Shown in pieces: positions 37,893 through 45,844 of a stretch of 64,000 nt of DNA. Below the pieces are notes generated by a model. The model was given only the letters and a program-made list of their open reading frames with translations, was not told where the DNA came from and ran no database searches. A program made the position numbers and the translations under genes. Source of the stretch: Haloferula sp. BvORR071 (GTDB taxonomy: Bacteria > Verrucomicrobiota > Verrucomicrobiia > Verrucomicrobiales > Akkermansiaceae); the NCBI RefSeq assembly GCF_000739615.1, contig NZ_BATP01000032.1, forward strand, positions 1 through 64,000, written 5' to 3'. Each line of letters opens with the position of its first letter. Position 1 is the first letter of the stretch.

Positions 37893-38003
37893 ATGACCCG
37901 TAAGCAGATCGACGTCAGCGTCTACGTCTTCCTGATCCTCCTGATCGCCTTCTTCGTGAAGGCCGTGTGGGGCGTGCTGGGAATGATCGGCGTGGTGGGC
38001 TGA
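37893..38003 (+). CDS. Possible 36-aa single-span membrane protein
   Basis: A short frame starts with ATG at 37893 and encodes a charged N-terminus (MTRKQIDVS) and one strongly hydrophobic helix (VYVFLILLIAFF) with a Gly/Val-rich end. Almost every third codon position is G or C, as in real genes of this genome. It converges with the exonuclease-like gene, whose stop lies 26 bp away. There is no clear ribosome binding site. Small membrane peptides are often missed by gene callers; function unknown. Confidence 0.5.
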   Translation: MTRKQIDVSVYVFLILLIAFFVKAVWGVLGMIGVVG

Positions 38004-38028
38004 GCCTCACCCGCTTGGAGCGGAAATT

Positions 38029-38595
38029 TTACTGCCAGCCCACGGCGACTTCCTGGGCTTGGCCACCGCGGTCTTGGTATTTGATGTGGCCGTTGGCCAA
38101 GGCGTACTCGTGGACGCACTTGGTGACCTTCACATCGAAGGCGCAGTATTCGGCGATCTTCATCAGCGGCTCGGTATTGCCGGTCTTCTTGTACTCCTGC
38201 CACCAGCGGAGTGCGTCGAGACCATCGGCGGACTTGCCGGTTCCGAGGCAGGCTGAGGCGGCGGAATCCAGCTTCATGCGGAAGCCGAGTTTCTCCTGCA
38301 GGTCGAGCATCATGTCCAAATTCACCGTCTGCGCGGGCAAGTCGCGGATGGTGTAGCCCTGGAGGACGGGGTAATCGAACTCGACGTGGTTCCAGCCGAC
38401 GACGAGGTCGGCGCGGACCAGCTCATCGACGAGCGCATCGACATCGCTCTCGCCATAGATCCGGTAGCCGCCGCGGGTGGTGCTATAGGTGACGGCGACC
38501 GAGATCCCCATCTTGTCCTTGTGGGCCGAGCCACCGACATCGCCGAAGCTGCGCTGGGTCTCGAGGTCGAAGTAGACGATGTTCTTGCCGGACAC
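38029..38595 (-). CDS. RNase H-like / DnaQ-type 3'-5' exonuclease-like protein
   Basis: The GTG at 38595 gives 188 aa opening 'SGKNIVYFDLETQ'; a longer TTG start at 38631 is possible. Exonuclease-type acidic motifs are visible: DLET near residue 10 (ExoI, Asp and Glu), 'GWNHVEFDYPVL' (ExoII, with N...FD), and 'AEYCAFDVKVT' (ExoIII-like, with conserved YC..D). The pattern matches the ribonuclease-H-like superfamily of predicted 3'-5' exonucleases. A nucleic-acid processing role is likely, but the substrate is unknown. It is the last gene of a four-gene minus-strand run. Confidence 0.72.
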   Translation of the reverse strand: MSGKNIVYFDLETQRSFGDVGGSAHKDKMGISVAVTYSTTRGGYRIYGESDVDALVDELVRADLVVGWNHVEFDYPVLQGYTIRDLPAQTVNLDMMLDLQEKLGFRMKLDSAASACLGTGKSADGLDALRWWQEYKKTGNTEPLMKIAEYCAFDVKVTKCVHEYALANGHIKYQDRGGQAQEVAVGWQ

Positions 38596-38658
38596 GCGGG
38601 AAGGGTAAACGGCCTTTCCCGCGCGGGGCAACTTCCGAGGGAGAAAAGGAAGGTAAGC

Positions 38659-39522
38659 TCAGCGCGATGGAAGGGGAGTAGCTGGATCCGCGGCAGGGGC
38701 GGGCTTGGTGATGCTAGGAGCCTTCTGGCGAAGGTCCTCTTGGATCTCGAGCTGGATCGCCTGCCCCAAACCGCCTACCGGGCTTCCCATGGCCCGGCAA
38801 AATTGGCCGTCGTCGAAGTGCCACTCCCAGAAGCCGATTCCCGACAGCGGGTGTATGAAGGCGGGCCCGAAGGCGTCCAATGCTTCGCTATAAGTCTTGG
38901 GCTTCCGCTCGCGCAGCTTCGCGTTGAGGATTACAGGCTCGGCGCTGCTATAGCTCGCGAACCGTCCGTCGAAGGTGCTCATCACGGTATGCCCTAGCCA
39001 ATTGACATCCGGCGGCACATTGATCTGGTTGCTGTTAGCATCTTGCACCTCTCGCAAAGGGCGGTCGATCGTAACTTGAAACCGATCGCCCAAGGGCTTT
39101 AGCGCCGTGCGGAGGATGTGGAATCGCGCTACCAGGGGCTCGGGGAATTCAAGGCTTCCCACGTTTTTTCCATCCAGTTTCACGGGCCGGCTGGTGGACT
39201 TTTCGTCGGGCTCCCCCGGGACCAAGGTCAGACGAATTTCCTGCGGACTGTCTGCCTTGGCAACCAGGGAAATGCTTGGAATCGGTGTCGCGGCCGAGAT
39301 TGTGGAGACCGGTCTTCCTTCCGTGGTCCGCAGCTCCCAATCGGAGGGAGCTTTCAGGTCGATCTTGAATTCCTCTGCGTCCGCCGAGACATCCGCTTCG
39401 TAACCTTGCGGAGGCCAGATCCAAGTTTTCTCAGCGGCTAGGAGGGACGGGTCTTCCGCGCTTGCTCCCGTCACGCAACAAGCCCCGGCGAGGATGAGGA
39501 AGGATATTGGACACCGTTTCAT
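38659..39522 (-). CDS. Secreted hypothetical protein
   Basis: The ATG at 39522 gives 287 aa with a signal peptide (MKRCPISFLILAGACCVTGASAED). The mature part is soluble, without evident membrane spans, with several beta-strand-like segments and a Pro-rich C-terminus. I recognise no family. It lies 74 bp after the esterase and 63 bp before the exonuclease-like gene, all on the minus strand. Export to the periplasm or outside is the only supportable statement. Confidence 0.65.
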   Translation of the reverse strand: MKRCPISFLILAGACCVTGASAEDPSLLAAEKTWIWPPQGYEADVSADAEEFKIDLKAPSDWELRTTEGRPVSTISAATPIPSISLVAKADSPQEIRLTLVPGEPDEKSTSRPVKLDGKNVGSLEFPEPLVARFHILRTALKPLGDRFQVTIDRPLREVQDANSNQINVPPDVNWLGHTVMSTFDGRFASYSSAEPVILNAKLRERKPKTYSEALDAFGPAFIHPLSGIGFWEWHFDDGQFCRAMGSPVGGLGQAIQLEIQEDLRQKAPSITKPAPAADPATPLPSR

Positions 39523-39596
39523 TGTTCGATCCGGTGTATCACAAATGAAGGAGGATGCGGTGTAAATCGAAGGTAAAGAAAGAGCTGCCTCCTTGC

Positions 39597-40715
39597 TCAC
39601 TTCAGCTGCTGCTCCAGCCATGGGCTGATCTTCTGTTCCCACAGCGAGGCGTGTTGGTGGAGTCCCTCGCTGCTGAAGTGCACGCCCTTGCCATTGTTCT
39701 CGCGGAGGCTGCCCTTGAGGGAATCGGTGTCAGGGCCTTCCAGCGCGATCCCATCCTTCCACAAGGAAGCCTGGGCAGCGCGGATGTCCGGAGAACCTTC
39801 GTCGCCGGGATTGTGGTAGCTGGCTTGAGCGACAAACCACGGGAGCTCGTGGCCGGAGGCCTTCCGTGATTCGCGGATGATCGTTTCGAGATACTGGCGG
39901 TAGAGGTCTCCGGCCAAGGTGTTTGTGGGATCGGCTTGGTTGGCATCGCTCTCGCCTTGATGCCAGAGGATCGCGCGCGGACCCAGGGTGCCACAGGCTT
40001 TGATGCGGGCGACGAGCGCGGTGAAGGCCTTGCCATCGCTGCTCCATTGGCCGTCGGGCTCTTGTTTCACCCGCTCGACGCGAGTGGGCGGGTTGGGGAA
40101 GGGGATGCCGGCGGGCAGCCATTCGCGGACACTGGTCGAGCCGATGCCGCAGGGCACGAAGCCGATTGGCACGCCGAAGCGCTTGGCCAGTGCATCGCCC
40201 AAGGGCGGCATGAAGCTGCCGCCGGAACCACTGGCCCCGGCTTGTGGATCCTTGGCCAATTGCCAGCACTGGCCATCAAAGCTGGCGACCAGGCCGGTGG
40301 CGGTGTCCTGCTTTTCCTCGCCGTAGTTCGCGGAGTTTGATTGGCCGGCGATGACGAAGAGTTCGCCAATGGCGAAGTGCTCGGTGGCGGTCTCCGCGAC
40401 GACGTGGGCATCAATCGATGCTCGGGCTTCGATGCGGTACCAGCCACCTGCCGGGAGATCGCGCGTGGTGCAGAAGGCACCCGACTTGGCGCCGCCTGTT
40501 AGGGGCTGCCACTCGCCGGTTTGATCTGCCCGGATCACGCGGATTTCGACAAGCGGGACCTGGTCCTTGAAGTCGATCAGGTTGCCGCAGATCGAGACGG
40601 TGCCCGAGTCCTTCGTCTTGCGCTGGATCACCTGGTAATCGCAGGGCGAGGAAAGCACGATGCCTTCTCCCGCAGCCGCGGTAGCGAGGCAAAGGAGGAT
40701 GAAGAGCGCTCTCAT
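39597..40715 (-). CDS. Sialate O-acetylesterase-like (SASA) SGNH hydrolase
   Basis: This 372-aa protein has a signal peptide (MRALFILLCLATAAAGEG). Motifs match the SASA/SGNH family: 'VIAGQSNSANYGE' holds the nucleophile serine near residue 125, 'ILWHQGESDA' the WxQGE-type block, and 'GVHFSSEGL' the catalytic histidine near the end. Family members remove O-acetyl groups from sialic acid or plant polysaccharides. An N-terminal beta-rich region (about 20-110) precedes the hydrolase fold. It is an exported polysaccharide deacetylase candidate; the substrate is not shown. A GNAT gene lies upstream. Confidence 0.85.
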   Translation of the reverse strand: MRALFILLCLATAAAGEGIVLSSPCDYQVIQRKTKDSGTVSICGNLIDFKDQVPLVEIRVIRADQTGEWQPLTGGAKSGAFCTTRDLPAGGWYRIEARASIDAHVVAETATEHFAIGELFVIAGQSNSANYGEEKQDTATGLVASFDGQCWQLAKDPQAGASGSGGSFMPPLGDALAKRFGVPIGFVPCGIGSTSVREWLPAGIPFPNPPTRVERVKQEPDGQWSSDGKAFTALVARIKACGTLGPRAILWHQGESDANQADPTNTLAGDLYRQYLETIIRESRKASGHELPWFVAQASYHNPGDEGSPDIRAAQASLWKDGIALEGPDTDSLKGSLRENNGKGVHFSSEGLHQHASLWEQKISPWLEQQLK

Positions 40716-40796
40716 GAATGGCGGACAGTTCCACCGGACACTCTAGGCGATCCAAGGCAGGAAGGCCAGCACTCAAGGCGCTGCTTGTCCCTCGCC

Positions 40797-41231
40797 TCAG
40801 AGCGTGAGGCGCTTGCGGAAACGATGGCCCGTGATGGTGAACCCCGCCGCCTCGTAGAAGCGATGGGCACCTTCACGTTGCAGGCCGCTGTTCACGCGGA
40901 TTTCGTGGATGCCTTGGGCGCGGAACCAATCTTCGGCAGCGCTGACCAAGGCCTTGCCGATGCCTTGGCCTTGGGAAGAGGAGCTGACCGAAAGGGCAAG
41001 GATGTAGCCGATCGGCGCGGAGTGCTCGTAGGTGGCGACGCGCATCAAGCCGATGAAGCCGGTGATCGCACCGCCATCGGGAGCTTCGGCGACCAGAGTG
41101 TGATGGTGGCTGCCAAGCTGGGCGAGCCGCCCGCGCAGCTCACCCGCCGTGGTGGGATAGCCGAGCTCGCCGAGGAGGGCGGCGAGGGCAGCAGTGTCAG
41201 CTTCGGCGAAGGGGCGGATCAGAGCTGCCAT
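40797..41231 (-). CDS. GNAT family N-acetyltransferase
   Basis: This 144-aa protein has the GNAT fold: 'IRPFAEADTAALAALLGELGY' as the first strand-helix, 'ILALSVSSSSQGQGIGKALVSAAE' as motif A with the acetyl-CoA pyrophosphate loop (Q-G-Q-G-I-G), and 'VNSGLQREGAHRFYEAAGF' as motif B. It transfers an acetyl group from acetyl-CoA to an amine; the acceptor is unknown. It precedes the SASA esterase on the same strand by 81 bp, so shared transcription is possible. Confidence 0.88.
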   Translation of the reverse strand: MAALIRPFAEADTAALAALLGELGYPTTAGELRGRLAQLGSHHHTLVAEAPDGGAITGFIGLMRVATYEHSAPIGYILALSVSSSSQGQGIGKALVSAAEDWFRAQGIHEIRVNSGLQREGAHRFYEAAGFTITGHRFRKRLTL

Positions 41232-41261
41232 GAACTAACAGAATTGAGGCGGAGCGGACGA

Positions 41262-41306
41262 GGTAGGGACGGCGGGTATCGAACCCGCGACCTACCGCCT
41301 ATAAGG
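41262..41306 (-). pseudogene. 3' fragment of a tRNA (UAU-anticodon type)
   Basis: The minus strand carries an intact T-arm (GCGGG-TTCGATA-CCCGC), a 3' acceptor strand ending CCTACC, a variable loop and the anticodon loop CTTATAG, but no matching 5' half. Sequence beyond the anticodon loop does not pair with it. It is about 40/45 identical to the equivalent part of the intact tRNA at 42763-42835. Breakage in the anticodon loop is typical of tRNA-targeted integration events. Confidence 0.7.
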
Positions 41307-41478
41307 AGCTGGACCGTGGAGACAAGGAAGCACAAAGAGCAATACGCGAAGCTGAGCTGGGCCGACCTTCGCTATAAGCGATCAGGAGCAGCTGCCTAAC
41401 AATGACCGCCAGGCTCTCGCAAGGGTGCGGCGCTTCGTTCTCGCATCCTGCGGTGGCGGCGGATACGGACTGGGCACC

Positions 41479-41981
41479 ATGAAGAAACTCCCCCTCATCA
41501 TCGCAGCTTCGCTCGCAGTCACGAAGCTCACTGGCTCTGAGTACGTCCTTCTCAGCCAAAACAATACCACGGTTGCAGTCCAGCCGACTGACATCGTTCA
41601 GGTGGTTGGCATCCTTGGAGGGAGTGGGTCTCGGAATCTGGAATTCACCCTGGCGAGTGGTGGCGCGAAACCTAAACTCTACATTCCAGGCGGCAAGCCA
41701 CCGACATCGTCCAAAAGAATGTGATGATGACCGGAGTGACTCAGGTGTTCCTGCCTCCCTATGGGACCCCCGAGGGTGACGGACTGACAGTCACGCTGCG
41801 AATCACCAAGAAGGCCGAAGAGATGACGTCACAACCCGTGCTCATTCCAGCTGTGGCCGATGGTCGGTATGACGTGAGCATTGAGACCAGTGCGGACGCC
41901 GAGAACTGGGCACCAGCAGCGCCGGGCGAGTATCTTGGCAGTTCAAGTCATCGCTTTTTCCGCGTGAAGGCAGTTCGCTAG
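41479..41981 (+). pseudogene. Frameshifted secreted protein gene
   Basis: The first part reads MKKLPLIIAASLAVTKLTGS (a signal peptide) and continues to a premature stop near 41724. In another frame the codons around 41695-41720 read 'ATDIVQKNVMMTG' and run on through 'VLIPAVADGRYDVSIETS' to 'SHRFFRVKAVR', a Verrucomicrobia-style C-terminus. The two parts fit one protein broken by a single frameshift near 41690-41700. It lies in the segment between the tRNA fragment and the intact tRNA. A sequencing error is an alternative explanation. Confidence 0.65.
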
Positions 41982-42044
41982 GATACCCCTCCGCCTGCAT
42001 CGGGGGAATGAACCGGCTGCCTGCCGGAATTCCAACACCCTCAA

Positions 42045-42080
42045 CCCTGCTTGCTGCGGCAAGCGGGGGTTTTCTCTGTT
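42045..42080 (+). terminator. Intrinsic terminator after the frameshifted gene
   Basis: A 10-bp stem with one G-T pair (42045-42054 with 42059-42068) and a TGCG loop is followed by GTTTTCTCTGTTT. It lies about 65 bp past the pseudogene stop, showing that the broken gene once formed a normal transcription unit. Confidence 0.65.
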
Positions 42081-42206
42081 TGAGTCGTCCGTGCGCTTCG
42101 ACTGCGCCGCAGTCATCGCGGCGATTGAGGGCCGGAAGCCATAAGCTCGGCGGATCAACGACGCAGAGGCGCTTTTCTTTTGTCCGGCTCTGGCCATTCT
42201 GCCCGC

Positions 42207-42683
42207 GTGAAGCTCGCCCTCCACCGTTCCGTCACCTTCTGGTCCGGTGTCTTGGTGATCGCGTTTTTCGGCTGGGGGTGGTGGGATTCCCAACTCCATT
42301 GGTTCTCCGTTCGCTGGGGGCCATGCGAGCTGATCCAGTCGAATTCCTACATCGGCGCCGAGTACTCTGCGGGCCAAAACTCGAGTCCTGCGGCAAGGGG
42401 CACCGATCACCAGAACCTTGACCCCGAGTTACTTCCCTTGCCCTTCTTCATACAGGGGCAAGGCCTTTCGGCCTCTGATGCGGAACGGCAAATCAGTAAA
42501 ATGGCCAGCCAGAGCGCACCGAGAACCTACCGCGCCTCGGTCGAACATGCTTGGACCATCCGCGGGACGAATAGTCGGGCTCTCTTCATTCCCCACTGGC
42601 TTATCCTGCTTGCCGTGGCTCTCCCTTGGATTGGCTTGCTCGTCTGGCGGGCGAGTCGGAGGAAGAGGGCCGTAGTGGTGTGA
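42207..42683 (+). CDS. Hypothetical two-span membrane protein
   Basis: The GTG at 42207 gives 158 aa with an N-terminal helix (about residues 9-27, 'FWSGVLVIAFFGWGWW') and a C-terminal helix ('HWLILLAVALPWIGLLVW') followed by a basic tail. The 80-residue loop between them would face the periplasm. The 'IPHWLILL...LPW' ending is a pattern I associate with small membrane proteins of this phylum, but no function is known. It sits between the tRNA fragment and the intact tRNA. Confidence 0.65.
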   Translation: MKLALHRSVTFWSGVLVIAFFGWGWWDSQLHWFSVRWGPCELIQSNSYIGAEYSAGQNSSPAARGTDHQNLDPELLPLPFFIQGQGLSASDAERQISKMASQSAPRTYRASVEHAWTIRGTNSRALFIPHWLILLAVALPWIGLLVWRASRRKRAVVV

Positions 42684-42762
42684 GCCGGGGGAACTACTTT
42701 TTAAGATGAGGCAGGGGAGCTTGCCTAACGAATTCCAGCCTCGGAACTCGCTGAAAATGGGG

Positions 42763-42835
42763 TAGGGGCGGCGGGTATCGAACCCGCGACTTCCCGCTAA
42801 TAAGGCGGGCGCTCTGACCGCGGAGCTACGCCCCC
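42763..42835 (-). tRNA. tRNA, anticodon UAU (probable tRNA-Ile)
   Basis: All four arms fold without gaps in 73 nt: acceptor GGGGGCG/CGCCCCT (one G-U pair), D-stem GCTC/GAGC, anticodon stem CCCGC/GCGGG with loop CTTATTA, variable AAGTC, T-stem GCGGG/CCCGC with loop TTCGATA, discriminator A. CCA is not encoded. The loop gives anticodon UAU (isoleucine AUA). Two oddities are a C at the normally invariant A14 and a U at position 37, next to the anticodon. The assignment as isoleucine is by anticodon only. Confidence 0.8.
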
Positions 42836-42903
42836 GTTCCGCAGTGGTGCGGCGGGGACGTATTCGGCGGGTCAGAGCGGGCATGGCGGACGCAGATGGG
42901 AAC

Positions 42904-44145
42904 TCAGAGTTCCTTCACCCAGATGTTCGCGAAGTCGATCGCGGCACCGTGGTGCTGGAGGGCGATCTTGCCCTTGGCGGGGACGCCGGGAAGCTGGGCG
43001 TTCTCGATGGCGGTCTTGCCGTTGATGGTCACGGTGAGGCGGTCGCCCTGGATGGTGATCATGGTGCGGTTCCACTCACCGAGCGGGTTGTCACCCTTCA
43101 CCTTGGGGGTGACACCGGCGATAACTTCGGCGGGCTGGGACTTGTCGGTGCGGTAGCCGTAGACTTCGCCAGAGCCGCAGGGCCAGTTCCAGAGGTTCAC
43201 CTGGCTCTTGGAGTTGCCGCGCAGGTAGATGCCGCTGTCGAGTTCCTGGACCTCCACGGACTCGCCGGTTTCCTTGCCATCGGGTCCGATGACCGGGCGC
43301 TTCATGATCGGGCCGGTGCCGCTCCAGCGCCAGTCGAAGATCATGGTCATGTCGCCGTACTCTTTGCCGAACCAGAGGTCCTTGTCCTTGGCTTCACTAT
43401 GACCATCGTACTTGAGGATGCCGTTGATGGGGACCCAGTGGCCCTTGTCGCCCTCCTCGCTTTCCCAGCCGTTGAGCGTGGTGCCGTCGAAGATCTTGGT
43501 GAAGCCAGCCTGCTTGGCGCCCTCGTCATTGGCCGTCGGAGCGAGTTCGCAAATCTTGAGGTTGCGGAAGGCGACCGGATCGCCGTGACCGCAGAAGGAA
43601 ATGTGGCCGGCGCGGCGCTTGGCACCCTCGTGCTTGGGGAATTCCTTGTTCAGCTCGGAGAGCTTGGCCTGGGTGATGAGCTCGCCGTTGACAGTCACTT
43701 GGACGTCGTCGCCATTCACCAGGATCCGCTCGGAGTTCCACTCGCCGACTGGCTTGAGCGGGGCCTTCTTGGCCGGGACCATGGTGTAGATCGAGCCGTG
43801 GAACTGATAGGGCTTGAGGTCCTTGTACTTCTCCGAGGAGTTATCCAGCACCTGGATCTCCATGCCCACGTAGGCCGCGTCACCGGTGCCCGGGTAGTGG
43901 ATGCCGATGCCGTTATTGCCGGCGGGCGGCAACTTGAATTCGAAGTCGAGGGCGTAGTTGGCGTAGGTGCTCTCGGTGTAGAGGTTGCTGCCCTTGGGGG
44001 TGCAGACGATCGTGCCATCCACCACCTCATAGCCTTCGCCCTTCCAGCCGGTGAGGTCCTTGCCATTGAAGAGCGGGACTTGCTGGAGCTGTGGTTCCGC
44101 GGCGCTGGCGGCGAGGGGGAGGAGCAGAAGAGCGATGGATTTCAT
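42904..44145 (-). CDS. Exported protein with two DUF1080 (3-keto-disaccharide hydrolase) domains
   Basis: The ATG at 44145 gives 413 aa with a signal peptide (MKSIALLLLPLAASAAEP). Two concanavalin-like DUF1080 domains follow: one from 'VPLFNGKDLTGWKGEG' (about residues 25-205) and one from 'FTKIFDGTTLNGWESEEG' (about 220-413). Each has the 'FNGKDL.GW' start and a 'GNNGIGIHY' or 'DSGIYLRG' strand typical of PF06439. Characterised family members cleave 3-keto-glycosides made by Gfo/Idh/MocA-type dehydrogenases. It follows such a dehydrogenase gene by 94 bp on the same strand, consistent with a shared pathway. Confidence 0.85.
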   Translation of the reverse strand: MKSIALLLLPLAASAAEPQLQQVPLFNGKDLTGWKGEGYEVVDGTIVCTPKGSNLYTESTYANYALDFEFKLPPAGNNGIGIHYPGTGDAAYVGMEIQVLDNSSEKYKDLKPYQFHGSIYTMVPAKKAPLKPVGEWNSERILVNGDDVQVTVNGELITQAKLSELNKEFPKHEGAKRRAGHISFCGHGDPVAFRNLKICELAPTANDEGAKQAGFTKIFDGTTLNGWESEEGDKGHWVPINGILKYDGHSEAKDKDLWFGKEYGDMTMIFDWRWSGTGPIMKRPVIGPDGKETGESVEVQELDSGIYLRGNSKSQVNLWNWPCGSGEVYGYRTDKSQPAEVIAGVTPKVKGDNPLGEWNRTMITIQGDRLTVTINGKTAIENAQLPGVPAKGKIALQHHGAAIDFANIWVKEL

Positions 44146-44239
44146 GATCGGTGGAATAAGGTGAGTGAACCGCCAAGACGCCAAGTGCGCCAAGGATTTT
44201 GATTTGAAGAAGAGGTAACCGCGAAGACCCGGAGTAAAA

Positions 44240-45316
44240 TCAGAGGTCGATGGTTTTGCCGGTGCGGAAGCTTTCGTCGGCCGCGGCGACGATACGCATG
44301 GAGGAGACGGCATCATCCATGTGGGCGGTGAGATCGACGTCTTCGAGGATCGCCTTGAGGAAATACTCCTGCTCGCGGTGGCAGAGGCCGTCGTGGTCCG
44401 GCTCATCGTCGAGGCGGACGGTTTCGTCGGTCTTTGCGAAGGTTCCTTCGGGCGTAAGCTGGGAGTGATGGAGGCGGATTGATTGCGTCTGCGTGTGGGC
44501 GTCCACGTTGGCGCTCTGGCCTTCGGCCGCAGCCTTGTCGGCGACGATCGAGGCGCAGCCCTTCGGGCCGACCACGTCTTTCACGAAGAAGGCGACTTCG
44601 CTCATCATCGGGCCCCAACCGGCTTCGTACCAGCCGACCGAGCCATCTTCGAAGGTCACCTGCAGGGCACCGTAGTTGATCTTGCCCTCCGGCAGCTCGT
44701 CGCTGAGGCGGGCGCCGATGCCGGAGACGCGGATCGGCCGCGAGCGGGTCATCTGGCACATCACGTCCACGTAGTGGACGCCGCAATCGACGATCGGCGA
44801 GATCGAGGACATCAGCGCCTTGTGGGTCTTCCAGTTGTCGCCGGAGGACTGCTGGTTGAGGTTCATGCGCATCACCAGCGGCTTGCCGAGGGTCTGGGCC
44901 ATCTCGATGAATTTGATCCAGCTCGGGTGGTGGCGCAGGATGTAGCCGATCACCAGCTTCTTGCCGCTGGACTTGGCCTTGGCGACGATGCCCTCCGCGG
45001 CGGCGACATTCTCTGCCAAGGGCTTCTCGATGAAGACGTGGCAACCGGCGTCGAAGGCGGCCTCCGCATAGGGACCGTGGGTGTCCGGGTAGGTTGAGAT
45101 GCTCACTGCGTCCGGCTTGGTGGCCGCGAGTGCCTCATAGAAGTCGGCATACTCCGCGTAGCCGCCGCCGAGCTCGGCATTCAGCTTGCCGCGACTCTCC
45201 GCCGAGCGGGTGACGATCCCGCAGATTTCGAAGCCGGGGATGCGATGGTAAGCAAGCGCGTGCGAGCGGCCCATGTGGCCAGCTCCCACACAGAGGACGC
45301 GGAGAGGTTTCTGCAT
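44240..45316 (-). CDS. Gfo/Idh/MocA family oxidoreductase
   Basis: This 358-aa cytoplasmic enzyme starts 'PLRVLCVGAGHMGRSHALAYHRI', a Rossmann NAD(P)-binding motif. 'HVFIEKPLAEN' holds the conserved EKP lysine near residue 97, and 'SPIVDCGVHYVDVMC' the catalytic histidine region. The family oxidises or reduces sugars and inositols. No Tat or Sec signal is present, in contrast to the two other family members in the window. The DUF1080 gene follows in the same direction. Confidence 0.9.
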   Translation of the reverse strand: MQKPLRVLCVGAGHMGRSHALAYHRIPGFEICGIVTRSAESRGKLNAELGGGYAEYADFYEALAATKPDAVSISTYPDTHGPYAEAAFDAGCHVFIEKPLAENVAAAEGIVAKAKSSGKKLVIGYILRHHPSWIKFIEMAQTLGKPLVMRMNLNQQSSGDNWKTHKALMSSISPIVDCGVHYVDVMCQMTRSRPIRVSGIGARLSDELPEGKINYGALQVTFEDGSVGWYEAGWGPMMSEVAFFVKDVVGPKGCASIVADKAAAEGQSANVDAHTQTQSIRLHHSQLTPEGTFAKTDETVRLDDEPDHDGLCHREQEYFLKAILEDVDLTAHMDDAVSSMRIVAAADESFRTGKTIDL

Positions 45317-45430
45317 GATCGGGGCGGTAAAACGAGTGAGGGTGACGGATTATTTCAGATTCCGGGTGGGAACAAGCGGCATCCCCCGCAGACCGTCTAG
45401 CGAATATCCGAGGTACCGGGAGGCGGGAAA

Positions 45431-45460
45431 CAAAAGCGCCCCGGCCTTGCGGTCGGGGCG
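45431..45460 (-). terminator. Intrinsic terminator for the small Cys-rich gene
   Basis: A 10-bp stem with one G-T pair (45437-45446 with 45451-45460) and TTGC loop is followed on the minus strand by TTTTGTTTC. It lies about 28 bp past the stop of the 64-aa gene, and it also separates that gene from the downstream dehydrogenase. Confidence 0.75.
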
Positions 45461-45488
45461 TCTCTCAAAAGGTGTTATCAGCGAGCGA

Positions 45489-45683
45489 TCACTCGGTCTT
45501 GCTGAAATCGCCGCACCAGTCCTCGCCGGCGGTTACGGGGAACATCGATTCGAACTTCACCTCGTCGTCGACTTCAAAGGCAACGGTTTGCGGGGCGTGG
45601 CGGCGGCATTCGCCGTGGTCGTCCTCCAGCTTGTTCCAGTGGACGCAGGCGGCGCAGGCGCGGGTGGTTGTGGTCGTCTTCAT
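45489..45683 (-). CDS. Small cysteine-containing conserved-type protein
   Basis: This 64-aa protein has a Cys pattern 'CAACVHW...GECRRHAP...EDWCGDF'. Short proteins with the same CxxC, CRRHAP and WCG(D/E) layout occur in many bacteria and look like small metal-binding domains. The spacing suggests a four-cysteine site, possibly zinc or iron-sulphur. It is a single-gene unit with its own terminator. Function unknown. Confidence 0.7.
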   Translation of the reverse strand: MKTTTTTRACAACVHWNKLEDDHGECRRHAPQTVAFEVDDEVKFESMFPVTAGEDWCGDFSKTE

Positions 45684-45844
45684 AATGAATCGGGAAATGG
45701 TTCCCTAGAAGTTAGACCGCAGTGTGGGGGCCGCGCAAGGAAAGATGAGTTGAGAATTCATCTCAAGTCGATGGATTTCAAGGAATTGAGACGCTGTCTC
45801 ATTTGCTGTTCCACGGCGGATGGCAATTTGCCGCTAGGCCCAAC

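Noticed and set aside
41313-41399. Frame encoding a charged peptide ending YKRSGAAA beside the tRNA fragment
   Set aside because: Too short and without recognisable similarity; the upstream part is tRNA-derived sequence, so an integrase remnant cannot be supported.
42844-44202. 452-codon plus-strand frame across the DUF1080 gene
   Set aside because: It runs through the tRNA boundary and opposite two clear DUF1080 domains.
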